Assembly (NCBI RefSeq): GCF_035917675.1
Contig: NZ_CP109104.1
Coordinates: 3,410,001-3,474,000 of the forward strand
DNA from: Streptomyces sp. NBC_01775
GTDB lineage: Bacteria; Actinomycetota; Actinomycetes; Streptomycetales; Streptomycetaceae
Direction: 5' to 3'
DNA: 64,000 nt
The notes under the pieces are model-generated. The model saw only the letters and a program-made list of their open reading frames with translations. It was not told where the DNA came from and searched no databases. This document shows, piece after piece, positions 55,422-64,000 of this stretch; the stretch's first letter is position 1, and each line of letters begins with the position of its first letter. The translations under genes were made by a program, and so were the position numbers.

Positions 55422-55753
55422 ACGGTTTCCTTCCAACATGCCCGCTGGGGTGACCGCGCGGGCGGCAATCGTGCCCCTGACACTGACCTCCCTCGTGCAT
55501 GGCCACGGGAGGCGCTGGCCCGGTGGGTTCCCCTTCCGGGGAGCCCGCGTGGTACTTCGGGCGGCATACGGCTACTGCTGTTCAGTTCTGTACTGCTGTG
55601 CGGTGTCGCACCGTTGCTGGTGCGGGTGTGCCGTATGCGGGGCCTGACAGGAACCACACCCTGCCGGACGCGGACGCACGGAGGCAATTCCACGTTGAGT
55701 GGGAAAGCTCACAGGGCGTTTGGGGCTGGGGATTCGAGGAAACAGACGCGCGG
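55422..55753. other. Intergenic region upstream of the transglycosylase gene
   Basis: About 330 bases between the transglycosylase gene and the phoH terminator. It contains a duplicated TACTGCTGT (about 55573 and 55590) and several short GC-rich stems, but no recognised RNA family. Confidence 0.45.
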
Positions 55754-55801
55754 CCGGGCCCCGTGCGGCTAGAGTGCTGCGCCCTCCCGCACGGGGCCCG
55801 G
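55754..55801 (-). terminator. Terminator of the PhoH gene
   Basis: A perfect 15-bp stem (arms 55754-55768 and 55787-55801, core CGGGCCCCGTGCGG) with an 18-base loop, 12 bases past the PhoH stop. Confidence 0.9.
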
Positions 55802-55812
55802 TGGAGATTCCC

Positions 55813-57153
55813 CTATACGCGACCCTCTTCGAGCATTTCGGTCACCAGCGCGGCGATCGGAGAGCGCTCGGAGCGGGTCAGTGTGATGTGGGAGAAGAGC
55901 GGATGGCCCTTCAGCCGCTCGACGACGGCGGCGACTCCGTCGTAGCGCCCCACGCGCAGATTGTCGCGCTGGGCCACGTCGTGGGTGAGCACCACCCGCG
56001 AGTCGGTGCCGATCCGCGAGAGCACGGTCAGCAGCACGTTGCGCTCCAGCGACTGCGCCTCGTCCACGATGACGAACGCGTCGTGCAGCGAGCGGCCCCT
56101 GATGTGGGTGAGCGGCAGGACCTCCAGCATGCCGCGGCCCACGATCTCGTCGATGACCTCGCGGCTGGTGACGGCCGACAGGGTGTCGAAGACCGCCTGC
56201 CCCCACGGGCCCATCTTCTCGGCCTCGGTGCCCGGCAGATAGCCCAGATCCTGCCCGCCGACCGCGTACAGCGGCCGGAAGACCATCACCTTGCTGTGCT
56301 GCCTGCGCTCCAGCACCGACTCCAGGCCCGCGCACAGCGCCAGCGCGCTCTTGCCGGTGCCCGCGCGGCCTCCCATGGACACGATGCCGATCTCGGGGTC
56401 GAGCAGCAGATCCAGCGCGATGCGCTGCTCGGCGCTGCGCCCCTTGATGCCGAACGCCTCGCGATCGCCCCGCACCAGCTTGATCCGGCCGTCGGCCGTG
56501 ACCCTGCCGAGGGCCTTGCCCTTCTCCGACTGGAGCACCATGCCCGTGTGCACGGGCAGTTCTGGCGCGTCGTGGGGGACGGCCACGCTCTCGGCGGCGA
56601 ACAGCTCGTCGATGTCCTCGCCGGGCAGGGTGAGTTCGGCCATGCCGGTCCAGCCCGAGTCGGTGACCGCCATCTCCGCGCGGTACTCCTCGGCCAGCAG
56701 ACCGACGGAGGACGCCTTGATGCGCAGCGGCAGGTCCTTGGAGACGACGGTGACGTCGAAGCCCTCGGCCTGGAGATTTCTGGCGACGGCGAGGATGCGC
56801 GAGTCGTTGTCCCCCAGTCTGCCGTGCGGGTTCAAGAAGGCCGCCGGCAAGACTGCCGGGTCGGAGTGGTTCAGTTCGACCCGGAGCGTGCCACCCACCT
56901 CGCTGAGGGGAATGGGCGCGTCGAGCCTGCCATACCTGATGCGGTATTCGTCGAGGCGACGGAGGGCCTGCCGGGCGAAATAGCCCAGCTCAGGATGGTT
57001 GCGTTTGGCCTCCAGCTCGGTGACGACGACCACGGGGAGCACAACTTCGTGTTCCTCGAACCTGTCCATGGCCGCCGGGTCTGCCAACAGCACGCTGGTG
57101 TCGATGACATACGTGCGCCGGTCGGACTCGCTGCGCTTCTTGCTGTTCACCAC
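55813..57153 (-). CDS. PIN-PhoH protein (PhoH2-type RNase/ATPase)
   Basis: A 446-residue fusion. Residues about 10-145 are a PIN ribonuclease domain ([13 protein letters not shown] at the start; further acids in VTELEAK and DNDSRIL). Residues about 230-440 are the PhoH P-loop ATPase with Walker A GRAGTGKS and Walker [10 protein letters not shown]. In mycobacteria the same fusion, PhoH2, is an ATP-dependent RNA unwinding and cleaving enzyme. Start at GTG 57153 (a second GTG follows directly), after GAGGGGG. The upstream open frame of 81 codons is Pro/Arg/Gly-rich and considered non-coding. Confidence 0.93.
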   Translation of the reverse strand: MVNSKKRSESDRRTYVIDTSVLLADPAAMDRFEEHEVVLPVVVVTELEAKRNHPELGYFARQALRRLDEYRIRYGRLDAPIPLSEVGGTLRVELNHSDPAVLPAAFLNPHGRLGDNDSRILAVARNLQAEGFDVTVVSKDLPLRIKASSVGLLAEEYRAEMAVTDSGWTGMAELTLPGEDIDELFAAESVAVPHDAPELPVHTGMVLQSEKGKALGRVTADGRIKLVRGDREAFGIKGRSAEQRIALDLLLDPEIGIVSMGGRAGTGKSALALCAGLESVLERRQHSKVMVFRPLYAVGGQDLGYLPGTEAEKMGPWGQAVFDTLSAVTSREVIDEIVGRGMLEVLPLTHIRGRSLHDAFVIVDEAQSLERNVLLTVLSRIGTDSRVVLTHDVAQRDNLRVGRYDGVAAVVERLKGHPLFSHITLTRSERSPIAALVTEMLEEGRV

Positions 57154-57561
57154 GGTTGGACGTACCCCCTCGGAAGAGGTCGGGGAGCGACGGCGTCGCG
57201 GGGGAAGAGACCGGATCTGGCCCGCACCACGCGGGCCGGACTCCGGCCCTCCGCGTCCAGCGCCCGTGCCGTGCGGACCAGGTGCTCCGCGCGGCCCGGG
57301 CGGGCGTCCGTGGTGTGCAAACGGGCCTCCCGGGGACCGCCACCCGTCGAAGGGGCGCGGTCTTGAGGGGATATTCCCCCGGGAGTGGTGATGCATGCAA
57401 TGACCTCGGAGGTCCGCACTATCCGGTGATACCGCCGCAAATCGCCACCGAATGGCCCAGCGATTCCACAGCCGGCCCCGAGCCCGGCCCGGGAGGCCGT
57501 GCGCCGCCGGCGGCGCACAAATTTTCGAGAACGGGGGTTCGGCCCAGGCGGTCAGGGAGTA
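57154..57561. other. Intergenic region between phoH and Z-prenyltransferase genes
   Basis: This 408-base stretch contains a GACCTC-N-GAGGTC inverted repeat at 57402-57414 and a perfect 20-bp palindrome at 57499-57518. No gene is supported in it. It must hold the phoH promoter. Confidence 0.5.
57499..57518 (-). terminator. Perfect 20-bp palindrome after the Z-prenyltransferase gene
   Basis: GTGCGCCGCC/GGCGGCGCAC, 43 bases past the stop of the minus-strand gene; on the plus strand it is followed by AAATTTT. Likely terminator with a minimal loop. Confidence 0.65.
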
Positions 57562-58323
<762 letters not shown>

Positions 58324-58429
58324 GGGAATGGCCAGCCCCTCCGTGCCGAGTCGGGATCCCAGCACTTTACTGCCGCTCGCCCTTACGTACGAACCGAGCC
58401 GGTCACGGGCTGGTGATATGAAATGGCAC

Positions 58430-59515
<1,086 letters not shown>

Positions 59516-59568
59516 CCCGGCGCCCACTCCCGGGGGCTCCTCCCGGCTGACGGCCGGGGAAGAGAAAA

Positions 59569-59602
59569 CGGGCCGGTCCGTGGGGGGATACGGACCGGCC
59601 CG
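59569..59602. terminator. Terminator after the aldo/keto reductase gene
   Basis: A perfect 13-bp stem CGGGCCGGTCCGT/ACGGACCGGCCCG with an 8-base loop, 53 bases past the stop. It can also serve the converging peptidase gene. Confidence 0.9.
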
Positions 59603-59683
59603 AGGGGGGGTTTCCACCTTAGCCCCTCGGGCACTTCCCTCCACGCATCAACGGCCGTGTCGCACAAGCCGATCCGGGCCGGT

Positions 59684-60439
59684 TCAGGCCGCCGTCGCGC
59701 CCAGAACGACCCCGCCCAGGGCTCCGAGCACCATGAATGGCCCGAAGGCCATAGCCGTGCCGCGGACGGCGTGCCTGGTCAGCATCAGCGTGATGCCATA
59801 CAGGGCCGCCAGTACGAAGCCGAGGAAGGCCCCGGCGAAAAGTACCCCCCAGCCGTACCACCCAAGGGCTACCCCGACCGAGAGCGCCAGCTTGACGTCC
59901 CCGAAGGCGACGGCTCTCGGGCTGATCAGGAACAGCACGAAGAAGACCCCCGCCAGCGCCCCGCCGCCCGCCAGTGCCCCCGCCCAGCTGCCGCCCGAGC
60001 CGGGCAGCAGCGCGGCGACCCCGAGCAGCGCCGCGCTGCCCGCGGCCAGCGGCAGGGTGAGCAGGTCCGGCAGCCGCATCACCTTCAGGTCGACGGTGGC
60101 CAGCAGCAGCGTGACGGGGACGAGCAGCAGCCACACCGCCAGCTCGGGGCGCGCCCCCACGGCCGCCGTCAGCCCGGCGCTCACGAGCGCCCCAGCCGCG
60201 CCGAGCACGCCGCCCCCGCTTCCGTACGCCCCCTGATGGCCCTCGCGGGCGCACCGCGTACACCGCGCGGGCCCGAGCAGCCCGCGCACTCCGGCACCCA
60301 TCGGATGGCCCCGGGGGCACGCGTCACGCCAGGGCTCCTCCGGGGGGACGGAGAGCCGGTGGACGGCGCGCGGCAGCAGCGAACCGGCCACGGCGCCGTA
60401 CGCGGCGGCGGCCACGATTCCTATCCACGGCAGCGGCAC
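59684..60439 (-). CDS. A24-family prepilin-type peptidase
   Basis: A 251-residue polytopic membrane aspartic protease. One catalytic Asp is in TVDLKVMRLPD (about residue 120) and the other in FGDVKL (about residue 180), the GxGD-type pair. There is a Cys-x2-Cys region (about residues 58-63) but no N-terminal methyltransferase domain of normal size. It may process pilin-like or Flp pseudopilin substrates; none are encoded in this window. It begins nine bases after the GlxA-type gene, so the two are cotranscribed. Confidence 0.85.
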   Translation of the reverse strand: MPLPWIGIVAAAAYGAVAGSLLPRAVHRLSVPPEEPWRDACPRGHPMGAGVRGLLGPARCTRCAREGHQGAYGSGGGVLGAAGALVSAGLTAAVGARPELAVWLLLVPVTLLLATVDLKVMRLPDLLTLPLAAGSAALLGVAALLPGSGGSWAGALAGGGALAGVFFVLFLISPRAVAFGDVKLALSVGVALGWYGWGVLFAGAFLGFVLAALYGITLMLTRHAVRGTAMAFGPFMVLGALGGVVLGATAA

Positions 60440-60448
60440 ACCGCGAGC

Positions 60449-61450
60449 TTACGCGGCACCACCGCCGAGGCGCGTGCCCGATCCCGTGCCCACGCCGACA
60501 CCCCGGAACGTGCGGCGGAAGGCGTTCGGGGTGGTGCCGAACCGCCGCAGGAAGTGGTGGCGCAGCGCAGCCGAGGTGCCGAACCCCGCCCGGACGGCGA
60601 GCGCGTCGACCGTCAGGTCGGTGTCCTCCAGCAGGTGCTGGGCGAACAGCAGCCGCTGGCCGAGCAGCCACTGGTAGGGGGTGGTACCCGTCTGGCGCTG
60701 GAAGCGGCGGGCGAAGGTGCGGGGCGCCATGTGCACCTGTTCCGCGAGCTGTTCGACGGTCAGCTCCTCGCCCAGGTGGCGCTGGATCCAGGTGAGCGCG
60801 GCGCCGATGGCGTCGTCGTCCCGGCAGTCGGGCAGCGGGTGTTCGATGTACTGCGCCTGCCCGCCGTCGCGGTGCGGCGGAACGACCATCCGGCGCGCGA
60901 TGGTGTTGGCGACCCGGCTGCCCTGTTCCTCGCGCACGAGGTGGAGACAGGCGTCGATCCCGGCGGCCGTGCCCGCCGAGGTGATCACCGGGCCCGCGTC
61001 GACGTACAGCACTCCCGGCTCGTTCAGCGCGGCGGGGAACCGTGCGGCCAGCGCGTCGGCGCTCCGCCAGTGCGTGGTGCAGCGGCGGCCGTCCAGGAGC
61101 CCGGCGGCGCCGATCACGTAGGCGCCGGTGCAGACGCTGAGCACCCGCGCGCCCCGCTCGACGGCCGCCCTGAGCGCTTCGAGGAGTGGTTCGGGGAACG
61201 TCCGCGTCTCGTAGCCCTCGCCGGCGGGCACGGCGATCAGGTCGGCCTCGGCGAGCCGGTCGAGGCCGTGCTCCGTCGTCATGGTGAAGGCGGGATCGGC
61301 GCGGATGGGCGGCGGTTCGGCGGCAACGAGCGCGAAGTCGTAGACCGGTAGGCCCTGGTCGCTGCGGTCGGTGCCGAACACCTCGCAGACGACGCCCATT
61401 TCGAACGCCTTCACTCCGTGGAGCAGCACGGTGGCCACGTTCTTCAGCAT
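60449..61450 (-). CDS. GlxA-family regulator (DJ-1/PfpI plus AraC helix-turn-helix)
   Basis: A 333-residue regulator. Residues about 3-170 are a class I glutamine-amidotransferase/DJ-1 fold with Cys at the elbow (SVCTGAYVIGAAG). Residues about 215-310 are a double AraC helix-turn-helix (EELTVEQLAEQVHMAPRTF, then GFGTSAALRHHFLRRFGTTP). Such proteins regulate carbon, nitrogen or arginine metabolism; targets here are unknown. ATG at 61450. Divergent from a small membrane protein, upstream of an A24 peptidase. Confidence 0.93.
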   Translation of the reverse strand: MLKNVATVLLHGVKAFEMGVVCEVFGTDRSDQGLPVYDFALVAAEPPPIRADPAFTMTTEHGLDRLAEADLIAVPAGEGYETRTFPEPLLEALRAAVERGARVLSVCTGAYVIGAAGLLDGRRCTTHWRSADALAARFPAALNEPGVLYVDAGPVITSAGTAAGIDACLHLVREEQGSRVANTIARRMVVPPHRDGGQAQYIEHPLPDCRDDDAIGAALTWIQRHLGEELTVEQLAEQVHMAPRTFARRFQRQTGTTPYQWLLGQRLLFAQHLLEDTDLTVDALAVRAGFGTSAALRHHFLRRFGTTPNAFRRTFRGVGVGTGSGTRLGGGAA

Positions 61451-61543
61451 GCGGTCAGTGTGGCAGGAATGTGGCAGTAATTCGACGGTGGGAGACAGTC
61501 CTGCCACTGCCGTCGGCGGCAGCGCGGCGGCAGCCTGGAAGAC

Positions 61544-61885
61544 ATGGAGAACATCACGGACACCCTGGTGACAGCCCTCGTCCTGGCCGTCGTAACGGCG
61601 GCCCTGCTGCTGCCTCCGCTGCTCGGACAGCGGCGGGAGTGGCGCGTCGACCGCGAGCTGAGGGCGGCGGAACGGGGCGCCCGGCTGCCCCCTCCTCCCC
61701 GTGCGGGGACCCGGCTGCCGGCTGCCCGCGAGGCCCGTAGGCCGTGGATCCGCCGGGGGCGCTACGCCGATGCGTCGGGTGGGGGCTCCGGCGTCCGCCG
61801 TACGGGGGCTCTCGCCGCGATTCATCTCACACCCGCTGCGTGCGCCCCGGAGCGCGACAGCGCCGGCACCTGCGGCGCAGCGTGA
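61544..61885 (+). CDS. Small single-pass membrane protein, hypothetical
   Basis: A predicted 113-residue protein. Residues about 6-28 form a hydrophobic helix (LVTALVLAVVTAALLLPPLL), followed by a charged segment to about residue 50 and then low-complexity Arg/Pro/Gly sequence. The first half has the third-position GC bias of real Streptomyces genes; the second half is weaker. Start ATG follows GGAAGAC. Unknown function; moderate certainty that it is a gene. Confidence 0.5.
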   Translation: MENITDTLVTALVLAVVTAALLLPPLLGQRREWRVDRELRAAERGARLPPPPRAGTRLPAAREARRPWIRRGRYADASGGGSGVRRTGALAAIHLTPAACAPERDSAGTCGAA

Positions 61886-61951
61886 ACCGGGCGTCACAGA
61901 GGCCCCGTTAACCAACTGCCGTTGTCAGTGGGGGGCCGTACTGTAGGTGCT

Positions 61952-62170
61952 ATGACAACGACCTCCACCGGGCCCGGAGAGCCCGGCCGTTTCGGAGAGT
62001 CCGGCCACGGTGCCGGGCTCACCGCTCTCTCGTCCTCCGCGGCGAACGAAGCGATCAGACGGTTCGTCGCGGGCCGTATTCTTTGGTCGAAGGAAGAGCT
62101 CGCGGAGCTGGACCGCTTGCGCGGACAGTGGCAGCGGGCCGTTCGAGCCGAGATGGTCAAGGCGGCGTGA
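61952..62170 (+). CDS. Small hypothetical protein
   Basis: A 72-residue soluble protein. A Gly/Thr/Ser-rich start is followed by a helical region (AANEAIRRFVAGRILWSKEE and LDRLRGQWQRAVR). The ATG at 61952 (MTTTSTGPGE) is used; a GTG ten codons upstream is in frame. Similar short proteins are common in Streptomyces with no assigned role. Confidence 0.6.
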   Translation: MTTTSTGPGEPGRFGESGHGAGLTALSSSAANEAIRRFVAGRILWSKEELAELDRLRGQWQRAVRAEMVKAA

Positions 62171-62350
62171 GGGCCGCCGTCTTGACCCTCTCCTCTTCCC
62201 CTCTCCTCTCTCCCGCCCAAGACCCTTTGTCCTGAACGGGGTCTCGCCACCCGCTCCTTGATCCGCAAGCATGTAGCCCGACGCGGGGCCCGCAGGCCCA
62301 CAGGGGCGGCGGTGCATGGGGAGACGGGGCATGGGGAGACGGGTGCCGGC

Positions 62351-63337
62351 ATGAAAAAGCTGAGCCTATGGCGACAGCACGTATCCGCACGCCTTCGGGG
62401 GCTCCCCCCGCTCCCCCCGGATTCGGACCGCGCTTCGGACCCCGCCCCGCCCTCCGAGAGCGGGAGCCCTTCCGGGGCGGAGCCGGCGCCGGCTTCCGAC
62501 GGGGACATCGAGCAGGAGCGGGAGCTGGCGCAGGAGAGGGCCGCTGAGGCGGCCAGGCGGGGGCGGTGGCGGCTCGCTGCCGCAGGGGCCCTGTTCGCGA
62601 CGCTGGTGCTCCCGCGAGTGACCGACGTCCCTGGATACTCTGACGGCGCCGCGGCCCAGCCCACCCCCAGCAGCAGTGCCAGCAGCGTCCCGGCCTACCC
62701 GTCGGCGGGGACGGGCGGCACCCCCTCCCCCACGGCCTCACCCTCCCTCCCGGGCCCGGCCGCGAGCAGGCCGCTGCCGAGTCCGCCCGGCGAGCCCCCC
62801 TCGCCCGGTGCCACCGGGCCCGCGGCCGGCGCCGAATCCCTCACGGGCGCGTTCCGTTCCGTCGAGGCGGGCCAGTGCCTGACCATCCACAGCAACGGCA
62901 CCGGCTGGAGCCGCCCGGCGCCGACCCCCGCCACCCGCGTCGGGTGCGGCGACGAGAGGGCCTATGTGCGCGTGACGGCCGTACGCGACGACGAGGGCGG
63001 CACCTGTCCGGCCGGGAACGGCCGAGCGGCCTGGACGCACGGTGGGACCTCGCTGTGCCTCACCCGGCAATTCCGCGTCGACCAGTGCCTGCTCGCCGAG
63101 TCCGACGGCGGCCAACTGCGGGCCGCCCTCATGTCGGCGCCCGCGTGCTCGACCCAGCGGCCCTCGGGCAAGTACGACCGTCTGCTCACCATCACCGCCG
63201 TCCACGACGCCGGCTCCTCCGCGTCCGCCCCCTGCCGCGACGACGACCGGAGCAGGGACGGGGAGCACGCCCGCTACTGGACGTGGAAGGTGGACGGCGG
63301 CAGCCGCACCCTGTGTGCGGCGGACGCCACGGAGTGA
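62351..63337 (+). CDS. Membrane-anchored protein with Cys-rich extracytoplasmic domain
   Basis: A 328-residue protein. A cytoplasmic Pro/Ser/Glu-rich tail with a short coiled coil (about residues 50-68) is followed by one membrane helix (about 73-89). Outside, a Pro/Ser linker leads to a domain with at least seven Cys (GQCLTI, VGCGDERAYVRV, LCLTR, DQCLLAE, PACS, PCRDD, LCAADA), which suggests disulfides. The first part resembles the LppU-type extracytoplasmic domain. Function unknown. An in-frame start 31 codons upstream is possible. Confidence 0.75.
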   Translation: MKKLSLWRQHVSARLRGLPPLPPDSDRASDPAPPSESGSPSGAEPAPASDGDIEQERELAQERAAEAARRGRWRLAAAGALFATLVLPRVTDVPGYSDGAAAQPTPSSSASSVPAYPSAGTGGTPSPTASPSLPGPAASRPLPSPPGEPPSPGATGPAAGAESLTGAFRSVEAGQCLTIHSNGTGWSRPAPTPATRVGCGDERAYVRVTAVRDDEGGTCPAGNGRAAWTHGGTSLCLTRQFRVDQCLLAESDGGQLRAALMSAPACSTQRPSGKYDRLLTITAVHDAGSSASAPCRDDDRSRDGEHARYWTWKVDGGSRTLCAADATE

Positions 63338-63447
63338 GGCCGGGACGGGGCCGGATTCCCGGGGCTGGACGAGGACGAGGACCGGGAACCGGGGTGAGTC
63401 GGAGGCGCCGGGATCAGCCGGGAGAGTCCGGCGGGCTACGGCCTGTC

Positions 63448-64000
63448 CTACAGCTGCGGGTAGTCGGTGTAGCCGTGGTGGTCGCCGCCGTAGAAGGTGG
63501 AGGGGTCGGGTGTGTTGTAGGGGCCCTGGGCGGCCAGGCGGGCGGGGAGGTCCGGGTTGGCGAGGAACAGCGCGCCGAAGGCGATCATGTCCGTGGTGCC
63601 GTCCTGTATGAGGCTGAGGGTGTCCGGGCCGGTGGGCTCGGGGTGGGTGAACGGGTTGAGGATGAACGAGGCGGGCCAGGTCTTGCGCAGGCGCGTGGTC
63701 AGTGTTCGGTCGGCGCCTTCGAGCATGTGCAGATAGGCGAGGTTCAGATCGCCGAGCTGGCTGACCAGGGTGGTGTAGGTGTTCTCCACATCTGCCGCAT
63801 CCGTCTCGGCAATGTCGTTGTAGGGGTTGCCGGGGGAGATGCGGAAGCCGGTGCGGTGGCTGCCGATCGCTTCTGCGACGGCGGCGGCCACTTCCAGGCC
63901 GAAGCGGACCCGGCCGGTGACGTCGCCGCCCCAGTCGTCGGTGCGCCGGTTGGTGTTGGGTGCGAGAAACTGGTGGATCAGGTAGCCGTTGGCACCGTGG
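63448..64000 (-). CDS. Old Yellow Enzyme-family NADH:flavin oxidoreductase, C-terminal part
   Basis: The gene continues beyond the right edge; about 183 C-terminal residues are present. Its in-window start reads HGANGYLIHQFL and NRRTDDWGGD, the OYE barrel's FMN- and substrate-binding region. The end has FGALFLANPDLPARL and STFYGGDHHGYTDYP, both typical of the bacterial alkene-reductase/xenobiotic reductase group. It probably reduces activated alkenes or nitro-esters. No partner gene is in view. Confidence 0.93.
   Translation of the reverse strand, partial: HGANGYLIHQFLAPNTNRRTDDWGGDVTGRVRFGLEVAAAVAEAIGSHRTGFRISPGNPYNDIAETDAADVENTYTTLVSQLGDLNLAYLHMLEGADRTLTTRLRKTWPASFILNPFTHPEPTGPDTLSLIQDGTTDMIAFGALFLANPDLPARLAAQGPYNTPDPSTFYGGDHHGYTDYPQL

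Noticed and set aside
55422..55640. Possible c-di-AMP (ydaO) riboswitch upstream of the transglycosylase gene
   Set aside because: Some Streptomyces transglycosylase genes have one, but the conserved GGGTGAATC-type and GCTAACTC-type core segments are not present here.

Overview
This is a high-GC actinobacterial chromosome segment, almost certainly Streptomyces. The evidence is strong G/C third-position bias, many GTG starts, WhiB, DUF1707, DUF4245 and SpoIIE-type proteins, and conserved gene order. The stretch from about 18 to 43 kb (ychF, DUF6542, ispH, xseAB, DUF4245, glpX, a WhiB-like gene, DUF1707, class I fumarase, fumC, DUF402, SpoIIE-type phosphatase, ahpCD/oxyR) matches, as I recall it, the S. 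coelicolor SCO503x-506x core region. It also matches in part the M. tuberculosis Rv1086-Rv1112 neighbourhood, where phoH2, an AI-2E-type protein and a Z-prenyltransferase lie close to the same genes. These comparisons are from memory.

Layout. 0-10 kb is accessory: a partial lipoprotein, an APC permease, then a minus-strand trio of FHA protein, a 1488-residue repeat-rich single-pass surface protein, and a membrane Ser/Thr kinase. 10-17.4 kb is a compact class I lanthipeptide cluster: exporter, a 50-residue FxLD-type precursor, cyclase and full-length dehydratase. The precursor has its own sigma-70-like promoter. A decayed IS481-type transposase lies between this cluster and the core genes. 18-43 kb is housekeeping, interrupted by a frameshifted EACC1 remnant at 27.6 kb and a chimaeric NACHT NTPase gene between the two fumarase genes. 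43-47 kb holds a PadR/ABC/FtsX operon with a clear operator and terminator. 47-51 kb holds catalase and an EACC1-caspase conflict pair. 51-64 kb carries a membrane alpha/beta hydrolase, an AI-2E family transporter, a secreted lytic transglycosylase, PhoH/PIN, a Z-prenyltransferase, an aldo/keto reductase, a GlxA-type regulator with an A24 peptidase, small membrane proteins and a partial Old Yellow Enzyme.

How the genes fit together. Redox and oxidative-stress functions recur: an oxygen-sensitive class I fumarase beside a class II enzyme, a WhiB Fe-S protein, OxyR with AhpCD, and catalase. The kinase, giant surface protein and FHA protein look like a phospho-signalling unit at the cell envelope. 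The lanthipeptide genes are enough to dehydrate, cyclise and export a four-cysteine peptide, but no leader protease, immunity or regulatory gene is visible. The best candidates for undescribed biology are the giant repeat protein with its kinase and FHA neighbours, the lanthipeptide product, and the decayed or chimaeric conflict genes.
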